A stretch of 42,153 nucleotides of DNA from Acidobacteriaceae bacterium (GTDB lineage: Bacteria > Acidobacteriota > Terriglobia > Terriglobales > Acidobacteriaceae): assembly GCA_003164855.1 (NCBI GenBank), contig PLUI01000278.1:1-42153 (forward strand). The letters run 5' to 3'. Made by a program: the position numbers and the translations under genes. How positions within the stretch are numbered: position 1 is the stretch's first letter; each line of letters opens with the position of its first letter. Positions 1 to 7,599 of the stretch are shown one piece after another. The notes below the pieces were generated by a model. That model was not told where the DNA came from. It saw nothing but the letters and a program-made list of their open reading frames with translations, and did not search any database.

Positions 1-508
1 GCGCCGCCCACAGTCCAAACTGAGATTGGTTAAGCTTGAGTGCCGCGCCAATGGCGGGAAAAATGAGCAGCGCCACCGAGTTCAGCACGAACACAGTTCC
101 CAGAGCGATGGCCATTTCCTCGTCGCTGGCCTGCGTGATCGGTCCGACAGCGGCAATCGCGCTCCCGCCGCAAATCGCCGTCCCGGTGGAAATCAGAAAT
201 GCGGGCACTCGTTGGACATTGAGCAAAGCGCCCAGCCCCATGCCGACAATCAGCGCGAAGCTGATCCCGAGCAGGGTATAGACGAAGCCACTGCGCCCGG
301 CCTGCACGACCTGATGAAGATTCATTCCGAAGCCGAGCCCCACCACGGAGGCCTGCAAAAGATACTTGGAAGACTTCTTGGCCTCGCCGCCGTAAGGATG
401 CGGCAACGTCAGACCAAACACCAGTCCAAGCGCCAGCGCCACCGGCGGAGACACGAAGCCGCTGGCACTCACCAGCAAACACAAAATAAAAATGATGCGA
501 GGAAGCAT
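1..508 (-). CDS. YeiH-family putative sulfate exporter (PF03601-like), C-terminus truncated by window edge
   Basis: Reverse-strand reading (absent from the ORF track because it runs off the edge): MLPRIIFILCLLVSASGFVSPPVALALGLVFGLTLPHPYGGEAKKSSKYLLQASVVGLGFGMNLHQVVQAG...VPAFLISTGTAICGGSAIAAVGPITQASDEEMAIALGTVFVLNSVAL; the STGTAICGGSAIAAVGP segment is typical of this family. Confidence 0.85.
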   Translation of the reverse strand, partial: MLPRIIFILCLLVSASGFVSPPVALALGLVFGLTLPHPYGGEAKKSSKYLLQASVVGLGFGMNLHQVVQAGRSGFVYTLLGISFALIVGMGLGALLNVQRVPAFLISTGTAICGGSAIAAVGPITQASDEEMAIALGTVFVLNSVALLIFPAIGAALKLNQSQFGLWAA

Positions 509-584
509 TCGAGAAAAGGCCGGGGCCGGACCCTGCGCGGCGAATCACGAGCCGCGATTCATGAGCCCCACTTCGCGGCCCGGT

Positions 585-935
585 TTAGGCTGCCTTCCGG
601 AAGGATTCGATGGCTTCCGCCTCTGAGTTGTATACGTCGAAAACCGTGAGCAACTTGGTGACTTGCAGCAGATCGCCCACGCGTTTGGTCAGATTCGTTA
701 ACTTGATTGTGCCGCCAGCGTTTTGCGCGGTGGTGCGCAGCGCCACGAGCGTGCCCAGTCCGCCGGAATCGATATAATTCACTTCGCCAAGGTTGAGCAC
801 GATGCGATTATTCTCTGACACGGCCTTCTTCACGGTTTCCCGTATTAGCGACGACTCCTCGCCGAACACAATGCGGCCGGTGCAATCCACAACTAAAATT
901 CCATCTTTCGTTTTTGTTGCCAGCTTCAATTGCAT
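585..935 (-). CDS. STAS-domain protein (anti-sigma factor antagonist-like)
   Basis: MQLKLATKTKDGILVVDCTGRIVFGEES...IVLNLGEVNYIDSGGLGTLVAL; DSGGLGTLV resembles the STAS phosphoserine loop. Start moved from 965 to the ATG at 935. Confidence 0.85.
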   Translation of the reverse strand: MQLKLATKTKDGILVVDCTGRIVFGEESSLIRETVKKAVSENNRIVLNLGEVNYIDSGGLGTLVALRTTAQNAGGTIKLTNLTKRVGDLLQVTKLLTVFDVYNSEAEAIESFRKAA

Positions 936-1097
936 GGGAGCTCTCCTTCGCGGCGCTCTGATCAAGAAAGCGCCAACTAGTTCGCGCCTGGATCAACGCA
1001 CCAGACTATCGCTTGCAGTTTGCTTTTAGCAAGCCTCCCGGGAAAGTGCCTTCCCGCCAGGGTGCCTCCAATCACGTATAATCGTCTCTTCCGGCTC

Positions 1098-3035
1098 ATG
1101 AGCTATACCGTCCTGGCGCGCAAATATCGTCCGCAAAAATTCTCCGAGGTTATCGGACAGGAGCACGTCACCCGTACTCTGCAGAACGCGCTCGAACAGG
1201 GAAGGACCGCGCATGGTTACATTTTCAGCGGCCATCGCGGCATTGGAAAAACGACCGTGGCGCGTATTCTGGCTGCGGCGTTGAATTGCCGCTCGTCCGA
1301 CAAGCCTGTTTCCGAGCCTTGCGGCATCTGTGAATCCTGTACCGAGATTCGTGCGGGTAATGCGGTCGACGTCATCGAGATCGACGCCGCCACCAATCGC
1401 GGTATCGACGAAATCCGCGAATTGCGCGAGGCGGCGCGCTACCGCCCAGCGCGCGATCGTTTCAAGATTTACATTCTCGATGAAGCACACCAGATTACTG
1501 ACGCTGCCTTCAACGCTTTGCTTAAGACGTTGGAAGAACCGCCCGACCATATCGTTTTCATGCTGGCGACCACGCAGCCCGAGGACATTCCGCAGACCAT
1601 CCGCTCGCGCTGCCAGCATTTTAGTTTCCGTGCCGTAAAGTTTGACGACATTGTTGGGCAGCTGCGCGATCTGGTCGGCCGCGAAAAGATTGAAGCGGAT
1701 GACGATGCTCTTGCCCTGCTCGCCGAGGCTGGCGATGGCTCCATGCGCGATGCGCTGTCGATCCTCGATCAGGCAATTGCGTCATCCAGCGGAAGACTCA
1801 CAGCCGACTCCGTGCGCGACCTGGTCGGCGCCGCGCCCGCGCACATACTCGAAGAAGTGATGCAAGCCATCGCCCGCGGCGCCAGTGAAGACGTACTGCG
1901 GCATGTCGACCATCTCATCGGCGAAGGCCATAGCCCCACCCATTTTGCGCGCCAGATGGTTCGCTTTTTGCGCAATGCCACCGTGGCCAAGATTGCGGGC
2001 AAAGAGTCTTCGCTGCTGCAGATATCGAGCGAAGAACGCGAACGCGTGCAGCGCGTTGCGGACCTGTTCGGCGAAGAAGATCTCACTCGTCACCTGCAGA
2101 TCATGCTTCGAACCCATGGCGAACTGGGATACAAGCAGGAACAGCGCTTCCACCTGGAGCTCGGCCTGCTCAAGATGGCGCACGCGCAGCGTCTGTTGCC
2201 GATCGAGCAACTGCTTAGCGACGTGGCCGCTTCGTCGAGCGTTGCCGGAGCGAACGCATCCAGACCTGCGACGCGGCCTTCGATTGTTGCGACCTCGGGC
2301 GCTGCCTCCGAGATGCGTTGGGCGGAGGGCGTTGCGGGAGTTCGTCCCAATCACGTTTCGCCGTTTGCAGCCGATTCCGCGCGCAAGGGCACTCCCCGGC
2401 AGGAGTCGTCCGCGGACTCAGTTCCCGCGGGCGGTCCGCGAATCGTCGCGGCGGGCAGTCCGCCTGCACGGGTGATCATGGGCGCCGCCGCACCCGCAAA
2501 TCTCAGCCAAAGAGCGTCCGAACCTGAACTCAATTCGCCGGCCGAGCCTCAGCCCGAACCAAGACTGAGGCCCGCGCCGCAAGCACCGCAATTGGCCTCA
2601 CAACCCCCAGCCGCAGTGTCGGCCGCGCCTCTCGAGAGGCTGCAAAGCGCCGTGCTGCAAGCGCTCGCGGATGGCAATCAGCGCATCCTGGTCTCGATGC
2701 TCGAACAGGGCGAATGGTCGGCGGAAGGAAACGAAGTGGTGATCAAGGTCTCCGAGTCGCAGACCGTGGTCGACATGTCGCTTAGCGCCGACGCGAGGCG
2801 GCTGGCGATTGCCTCGGCCAGCGGCGTTCTGGGGCGGGCCGTCAAACTGAAAATTGTTTCTGGTGCAACCGTGGCGCCCACGGAAGTAAAGCGCAATGGC
2901 GGGGCCAGGTCCGATGCAACAAACTCAGGACCCAGTGGCCGAGGCCGCGCTGAGCAGGATGCCGTAGTCCGCAGGCTGCAGGAAAAGTTCGGCGCTGAGA
3001 TTCGTACGGTGATCGATTATAAGGAGAAACGGTGA
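1098..3035 (+). CDS. dnaX: DNA polymerase III subunit gamma/tau
   Basis: MSYTVLARKYRPQKFSEVIGQEHVTRTLQNAL...GHRGIGKTTVARILA (Walker A), CGICESC zinc motif, DEAH box; start chosen at MSYTVLARKYRP rather than 1020. Confidence 0.97.
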   Translation: MSYTVLARKYRPQKFSEVIGQEHVTRTLQNALEQGRTAHGYIFSGHRGIGKTTVARILAAALNCRSSDKPVSEPCGICESCTEIRAGNAVDVIEIDAATNRGIDEIRELREAARYRPARDRFKIYILDEAHQITDAAFNALLKTLEEPPDHIVFMLATTQPEDIPQTIRSRCQHFSFRAVKFDDIVGQLRDLVGREKIEADDDALALLAEAGDGSMRDALSILDQAIASSSGRLTADSVRDLVGAAPAHILEEVMQAIARGASEDVLRHVDHLIGEGHSPTHFARQMVRFLRNATVAKIAGKESSLLQISSEERERVQRVADLFGEEDLTRHLQIMLRTHGELGYKQEQRFHLELGLLKMAHAQRLLPIEQLLSDVAASSSVAGANASRPATRPSIVATSGAASEMRWAEGVAGVRPNHVSPFAADSARKGTPRQESSADSVPAGGPRIVAAGSPPARVIMGAAAPANLSQRASEPELNSPAEPQPEPRLRPAPQAPQLASQPPAAVSAAPLERLQSAVLQALADGNQRILVSMLEQGEWSAEGNEVVIKVSESQTVVDMSLSADARRLAIASASGVLGRAVKLKIVSGATVAPTEVKRNGGARSDATNSGPSGRGRAEQDAVVRRLQEKFGAEIRTVIDYKEKR

Positions 3036-3039
3036 AGAT

Positions 3040-3129
3040 CAGGTGTCAGGTCTTAGTCTTTGGGTCTTAGGAAACCGTATCCGCTAGTTTTACGACTCGA
3101 CCCTGAGACCTAACACCTAGAACCCAAAG
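3040..3129. repeat. Junction array, period 7 (CAGGTGT/CAGGTCT/TAGTCTT/TGGGTCT words) with inverted counterpart
   Basis: Left CAGGTGT-CAGGTCT-TAGTCTT-TGGGTCT-TAGG (3040-3071); right ACCCTGAGACCTAACACCTAGAACCCAAAG (3100-3129) whose reverse complement is CTTTGGGTTCTAGGTGTTAGGTCTCAGGGT. Confidence 0.85.
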
Positions 3130-3140
3130 AGCAATGGAAG

Positions 3141-3452
3141 GTGCAAATGGGCGGATTCAATCTGCAAGAACTGATGTCGAAGGCGAAGTCGCAGTACGAT
3201 AGCCTGCAGAAGAAGATGCAGGAAACAGTGGTGGAAGCCTCGTCTGGCGGGGGCACGGTAACGGCAAAGATGGACGGCCGCAAGCAGTTGCTCAGCCTGC
3301 GCATTGATCCTGAAGCAGTGAAATCGGGCGACGTGGAGATGCTCCAGGACTTGGTGCTCGCCGCAGTCAACGAAGCCGCGCGCAAAGTCGATGGGGCAAT
3401 GCAGTCGACTGTAGGCGGCATGCTGGGCGGCCTGGGCATCGGCGGGCTGTGA
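3141..3452 (+). CDS. YbaB/EbfC family nucleoid-associated protein
   Basis: MGGFNLQELMSKAKSQYDSLQKKMQETVVEASSGGGTVTAKMDGRKQLLSLRIDPE...GMLGGLGIGGL; located between dnaX and recR as in many bacteria. Confidence 0.93.
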   Translation: MQMGGFNLQELMSKAKSQYDSLQKKMQETVVEASSGGGTVTAKMDGRKQLLSLRIDPEAVKSGDVEMLQDLVLAAVNEAARKVDGAMQSTVGGMLGGLGIGGL

Positions 3453-3454
3453 AG

Positions 3455-3576
3455 AATTGGGCCATTTGTGCGATCGAGTGATTGTCCAATTTCCCTGATT
3501 CCTTAGCTGACTAATTGACGGGCTTCAGTTCGGTTTTCAAATCGCCCAATTACCCGATTGCCAATTTACTCAATCT
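3455..3576. repeat. Junction array, period about 8 (AATTGGGC / GCCCAATT words), imperfect inverted arms
   Basis: AATTGGGC at 3455-3462 faces CGCCCAATTACCCGATTGCCAATTTACTCAATC near 3543-3575. Confidence 0.7.
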
Positions 3577-3581
3577 TCCCT

Positions 3582-4181
3582 ATGTCTAAATTTGCAGAAC
3601 CGATGTCGCGGCTGATTGACGAGCTGAAGAAGTTGCCGGGCGTAGGCTCGAAGAGCGCACAACGGCTGGCATTCTATATTCTACGTGCGAGCGACGAGGA
3701 TGCCGAAGCGCTGGCCGCGGCGGTGCGCGACGTCAAGGCTAACCTGCGGCTGTGCTCGGTGTGCAACAACATCACTGACGTCGACCCATGCGTCTATTGC
3801 ACCAGCGCAACCCGCAACCAGCGCCTGGTGTGCGTGGTGGAGGAACCCACCAACATTGCCGCCATCGAAAAAACCAAGCACTTCAACGGCGTCTACCACG
3901 TTCTCCACGGATCGCTCTCGCCGTTGCACGGCATAGGGCCGGAGCAATTGCGCATCGCCAATCTGATTACACGCGTCGATGCGGGCAACGTGGATGAAGT
4001 GATCGTGGCCACCAACCCCACGGTCGAAGGCGAAGCCACTGCTACTTATCTATCGCAGCAACTGAAGCGCGTCGGCGTGAAAGTGACGCGCATTGCGATG
4101 GGCATCCCGGTCGGAAGCGACATTGAATATACCGATGAGATAACGATGCTGAAGGCCATGGAAGGGCGCCGGGAGTTGTGA
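3582..4181 (+). CDS. recR: Recombination mediator protein RecR
   Basis: [35 protein letters not shown]4 zinc finger [16 protein letters not shown]; Toprim segment [14 protein letters not shown]. Confidence 0.97.
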   Translation: MSKFAEPMSRLIDELKKLPGVGSKSAQRLAFYILRASDEDAEALAAAVRDVKANLRLCSVCNNITDVDPCVYCTSATRNQRLVCVVEEPTNIAAIEKTKHFNGVYHVLHGSLSPLHGIGPEQLRIANLITRVDAGNVDEVIVATNPTVEGEATATYLSQQLKRVGVKVTRIAMGIPVGSDIEYTDEITMLKAMEGRREL

Positions 4182-4186
4182 GAAGC

Positions 4187-4207
4187 CTCTGGCTTCCGGC
4201 TCTTGGC
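4187..4207. repeat. Three heptamers CTCTGGC-TTCCGGC-TCTTGGC, direct partner of 4799-4819
   Basis: 19/21 identical to CTCGGGC-TTCCGGG-TCTTGGC. Confidence 0.8.
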
Positions 4208-4238
4208 CCATTCGAACTTGCCATTCTCCGCGGCGGTG

Positions 4239-4790
4239 CTACAACGTCAGGTCCGCTTCGAGGAACACGTTGGCTTCTTCTTCAGCGGGAGCCAAGCCTT
4301 CCGGAAGGGCGCCGCGATTGTATTCCACCATGCGGTTCTTCCACTTCAGGAAGTCGGTGATGCTTTGGGGCTCCACGCGGACTTCGACACGGCGCAGGCT
4401 GGCTAGCAGCAAATTCATTTCGCAACGAAAGCCGCTGGCGCTGCGCAGGTTCTTCGCGGAGGCATGAGTCATTTCGATTCTGCCGCGACGAAGTTCGAGC
4501 AGGCCCCAGCCTGTGGGAAGGTCTTCGCATCGAACCATTCCGGCGGGAACCAGATAAAAGCGCTCGCAGCCGACTGCCTGCTCCGGCTTGAGGCGGAAGG
4601 GCTTGGCGCGGTCGGCAAGGAAATCAGAGCGCGTGACTTTGCATTCGACCAGCACCGAATGGCAAGCGCGCTTCCAGCCGATGGCGTCGGGCATCTCACC
4701 GCTAACGCAGGCTTGTTCGGAGAGCACGACTCCACAGCGGTAGCTTCGCAGCCAGCGGACGGCTTTTTCGACTAGTTGAGCGTGAGTCAT
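4239..4790 (-). CDS. Putative PD-(D/E)XK-superfamily protein (MmcB-like)
   Basis: MTHAQLVEKAVRWLR...PDAIGWKRACHSVLVECKVTRSDFLADRAKPFR: PD followed by ExK in VECKVTRSDF; start at 4790 instead of 4919. Confidence 0.6.
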   Translation of the reverse strand: MTHAQLVEKAVRWLRSYRCGVVLSEQACVSGEMPDAIGWKRACHSVLVECKVTRSDFLADRAKPFRLKPEQAVGCERFYLVPAGMVRCEDLPTGWGLLELRRGRIEMTHASAKNLRSASGFRCEMNLLLASLRRVEVRVEPQSITDFLKWKNRMVEYNRGALPEGLAPAEEEANVFLEADLTL

Positions 4791-4798
4791 GGGTTGTG

Positions 4799-4833
4799 CT
4801 CGGGCTTCCGGGTCTTGGCGTCCGGCTTCCGGT
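4799..4833. repeat. Five heptamers CTCGGGC-TTCCGGG-TCTTGGC-GTCCGGC-TTCCGGT
   Basis: Exact period 7 over 35 nt, immediately 5' of the 4239-4790 gene. Confidence 0.85.
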
Positions 4834-5044
4834 AGCAAGAACATTTGTATCCGGAGAAGCGAGTTTGCGGAAGTCCCTGGAGAGCTACACGTAAAGCAGC
4901 CTGTGGAAATCTGCCTCAAAAATGTTGCCGGCTGGAGGGCGGCCGTCCTCGGCGAATTTGACGGAAAGCGTATCTAGGATTAGGTTGTTTGCGAGCTCAA
5001 AAAAACAAGCTTCTGACTTTATCCCTTAAGGAGATTGGAAAAAG

Positions 5045-5584
5045 ATGAAAAACATTGTCCGTGCATCTCTGGTGCTTCTGCTTTTGAGTGCGTTTGGCTG
5101 GGCCGCACAGGACGTTGTCGGTGCTGTCCATGGAACCATCGTCAAATTGGATTCTGCTACGAAGACTGCCGTTGTAAAGAGTAAGGACGGCACGGAACAT
5201 AGCCTCAAGTTCGTTGACAAGACCACTGTCCACGGCGGCGAGGCCACAGCGACGGGGACGAAAGACGCCTTTCACGGACTGACGGAGGGCACCGAAGTAG
5301 TGGCGCACTACACTACCGCAGGTACGGAAAAGACGGCGGTTGAGGTCGATAGAGTCGGCAAAGACGGCATTAAGTCGGTGGACGGAACCATCATGCATAT
5401 CGATCGCGCCGGCAAGACCCTGGCGGTCAAGACCGCAGATGGCACGGAGGATACATTTCGCCTGACCGATCACGCCGCGGCCGATGCGGGCAAGGACATC
5501 GCGAAGGGAAGCGAGAAATCCGCGAAGGTTACGGTCTACTACACCGAAAAAGCCGGCAAGAAAGTGGCCCACTTCTTCGAGTAA
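5045..5584 (+). CDS. Secreted/periplasmic hypothetical protein with two related halves
   Basis: Signal-like MKNIVRASLVLLLLSAFGWAAQ; VHGTIVKLDSATKTAVVKSKDGTEHSLKFVDKT parallels VDGTIMHIDRAGKTLAVKTADGTEDTFRLTDH; upstream aaggagattgg RBS. Confidence 0.8.
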   Translation: MKNIVRASLVLLLLSAFGWAAQDVVGAVHGTIVKLDSATKTAVVKSKDGTEHSLKFVDKTTVHGGEATATGTKDAFHGLTEGTEVVAHYTTAGTEKTAVEVDRVGKDGIKSVDGTIMHIDRAGKTLAVKTADGTEDTFRLTDHAAADAGKDIAKGSEKSAKVTVYYTEKAGKKVAHFFE

Positions 5585-5587
5585 ATC

Positions 5588-7318
5588 TTAGGCATTCTTC
5601 TTCCGGAGCCACGCGTGGGTTGACGAACGCAAGCCGCTTGCTGTCTTCAGAGCGGCACGGCTGAGTTGTGCCTGCCGAAAGGCGATCGCTCGACGGTTTC
5701 GGATCGAGGGATTCTTCATCGGCTTGATCACTACCGGGCGGTGAAGCACGGTCTCCAGCAAGTGGCGCTCGGCGGCGATGGTTTGAGCAGATGGTCCCAG
5801 GGGCGAATAGCCTTCGGCGGCGATCTCCAGCGCTTCGTTCTGTCTCCCTTTGATCTGGACATTTTCAATCTGAATGCGGCGGATGTGGCCGTCGTGGGCG
5901 GCATCCAGGGCATTCGCCAGGCGAAGGATTGCGGCGAGTTGGATGGTTGCCCTCTGCTCGTCAGGGAAGAGATCGCGCAACAGTTTGTGCCTTCGAGTGG
6001 GCAAGGCTCCACAGTGAAAGCGGGCGACAACGGCGGCGCGCTGCATGTCCGCGGGCTTCCAGCCTAATGGGTTGCCGTGGGCGCGAATCAAGTCGAAGGA
6101 AGTCTTGTGATGTCCCTTTTCGCCTTTGGATTTGCCGACATCGTGGAGAAGGGCGGCGGCGAGCAGACTGGAGCGGGCAGCGACGACGGCGACCGAAGGC
6201 TCCCATCTCCCGGCAAGGAGGCCCTCGTAAAGTTGAAGAGCCAGGCTGGCGACGCGCTCGGAGTGCGGGAAGTCGGGATCGAGGCCATTCGCCCAAAGCT
6301 TCATCCGGCGCGTGGCAAGAACTTCAATCTGTTTGCCCTGCGGCAGCCCAGCGCGCCAGACCTGCCACAGAGCATGCTCGCCGATCATTTTTTTCCGGTA
6401 GCCCTCGATGCGCTTGGTGCGCTCGGAGAGGATTCGATCCCGCCAGCGGCTGCGCGAATCTGCATCGGGAAAAACCTGACAGGAAACGGCAGTGGCCCAG
6501 AGCACATCGAGATCGTGGACTTCGCCGAGTAGGTCCTGGATTTCTTTGAGGTCGTTGCTCCAGGCCTTGTGCTCGGCAGGAAGAAAGTTTTCCACGATGT
6601 AGCGGAAGCGTTTGATCCCGATGCGGAGACTGTGGAACGCAACTTGGGAGCGATTGCGCAAGGCCCGGTTGTGGAGTTCGCGGGCTGCGGTCCAGCGCTC
6701 GAGAGCGAGGTGCTTAAAGAGCGCGCTGCCCTGCCGAATGCGGCCGGCCCGTGCAGGAAGAGACTTACTCCACTGTCGCCACTGTTTGCCGTCGAATTCT
6801 TCGAGAGCGGATTGCGCTTCATGCTGCTGTTCCTGCTCGCGGCGGCGCAGGATTGCGAGCAAGGTTTGGGCTGCCTGATCTGCTGTACCGGAAATGGAAT
6901 CAGGATTCAGTTGCGATTGTGGCAACGCAGGCGAGCCTGCCCTGGAAACCGAAGGGTCGCCCGCCTCCACACTTGCAGCCACTTTAGCTTCCGCTCCATC
7001 GAGTTTCTCCACCCACTCCATCATGACTTGCACATCGCGCAGGGCGCCGAGGCGTTGAAACAGGCGCTTACCGGCCTTCTTCATCGCCTTCCACTCGGGA
7101 TTGGGATCGAGGGCCATTAATCCGTCGGCGAGGGAGCGGCAGCGGCGCAGCGCGACCCGCAGATCATGAACCGGATCGGCCCCAAAATCCGTGGAGACAC
7201 GCTCGCATTCCTTTAGAACCTGCAGCATCCAGTAGCGCAGGCCGGTGGTTTTCTTGGGTCGTTTTTTGCGAGTCGTTGAGGAAGGCACGGTAGGTTCCGG
7301 AAGGTGCAATGTTGGCAT
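5588..7318 (-). CDS. CHAD domain protein with C-terminal HD domain (Ppx/GppA-like HD)
   Basis: Two CHAD-like repeats (VHDLRVALRRCRSLADG..., FHSLRIGIKRFRYIVENFLP) followed by LLAAALLHDVGKSKGEKGHHKTSFDLI. Confidence 0.85.
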   Translation of the reverse strand: MPTLHLPEPTVPSSTTRKKRPKKTTGLRYWMLQVLKECERVSTDFGADPVHDLRVALRRCRSLADGLMALDPNPEWKAMKKAGKRLFQRLGALRDVQVMMEWVEKLDGAEAKVAASVEAGDPSVSRAGSPALPQSQLNPDSISGTADQAAQTLLAILRRREQEQQHEAQSALEEFDGKQWRQWSKSLPARAGRIRQGSALFKHLALERWTAARELHNRALRNRSQVAFHSLRIGIKRFRYIVENFLPAEHKAWSNDLKEIQDLLGEVHDLDVLWATAVSCQVFPDADSRSRWRDRILSERTKRIEGYRKKMIGEHALWQVWRAGLPQGKQIEVLATRRMKLWANGLDPDFPHSERVASLALQLYEGLLAGRWEPSVAVVAARSSLLAAALLHDVGKSKGEKGHHKTSFDLIRAHGNPLGWKPADMQRAAVVARFHCGALPTRRHKLLRDLFPDEQRATIQLAAILRLANALDAAHDGHIRRIQIENVQIKGRQNEALEIAAEGYSPLGPSAQTIAAERHLLETVLHRPVVIKPMKNPSIRNRRAIAFRQAQLSRAALKTASGLRSSTHAWLRKKNA

Positions 7319-7599
7319 TCCTATTTTCGCTGGAGACGACGGGGAACGCCAGTGACGGGAAGTGTCCCAAAGGGGTTCACCACAACTGACAGCCTTCGAC
7401 TCCTCTCCACGCAGGCTCCGTCGGAATTGCCCGTTACCTCCGTAATGTGCAACCCCTTACCTGCTGGATTTAACCTCTTACTTGCAGAGTCTAGTTCGAG
7501 GAGCACCTTATCACGAACGCGAGTACATTTCATGCCAACCGGGCGGCATCGGCGCGGGCGTTTGTCCATAGTCTCAACATCCTGATCAAGTACGCCCGA

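Noticed and set aside
960-1097. SRP RNA (ffs) upstream of dnaX
   Set aside because: The expected SRP core (GGTCAGG...GGAAGCAGCC) is not visible.
1098-3035. Programmed frameshift in dnaX producing gamma
   Set aside because: No A-AAA-AAG slippery run found in the expected central region; the only A-run noted is in the Walker A region.
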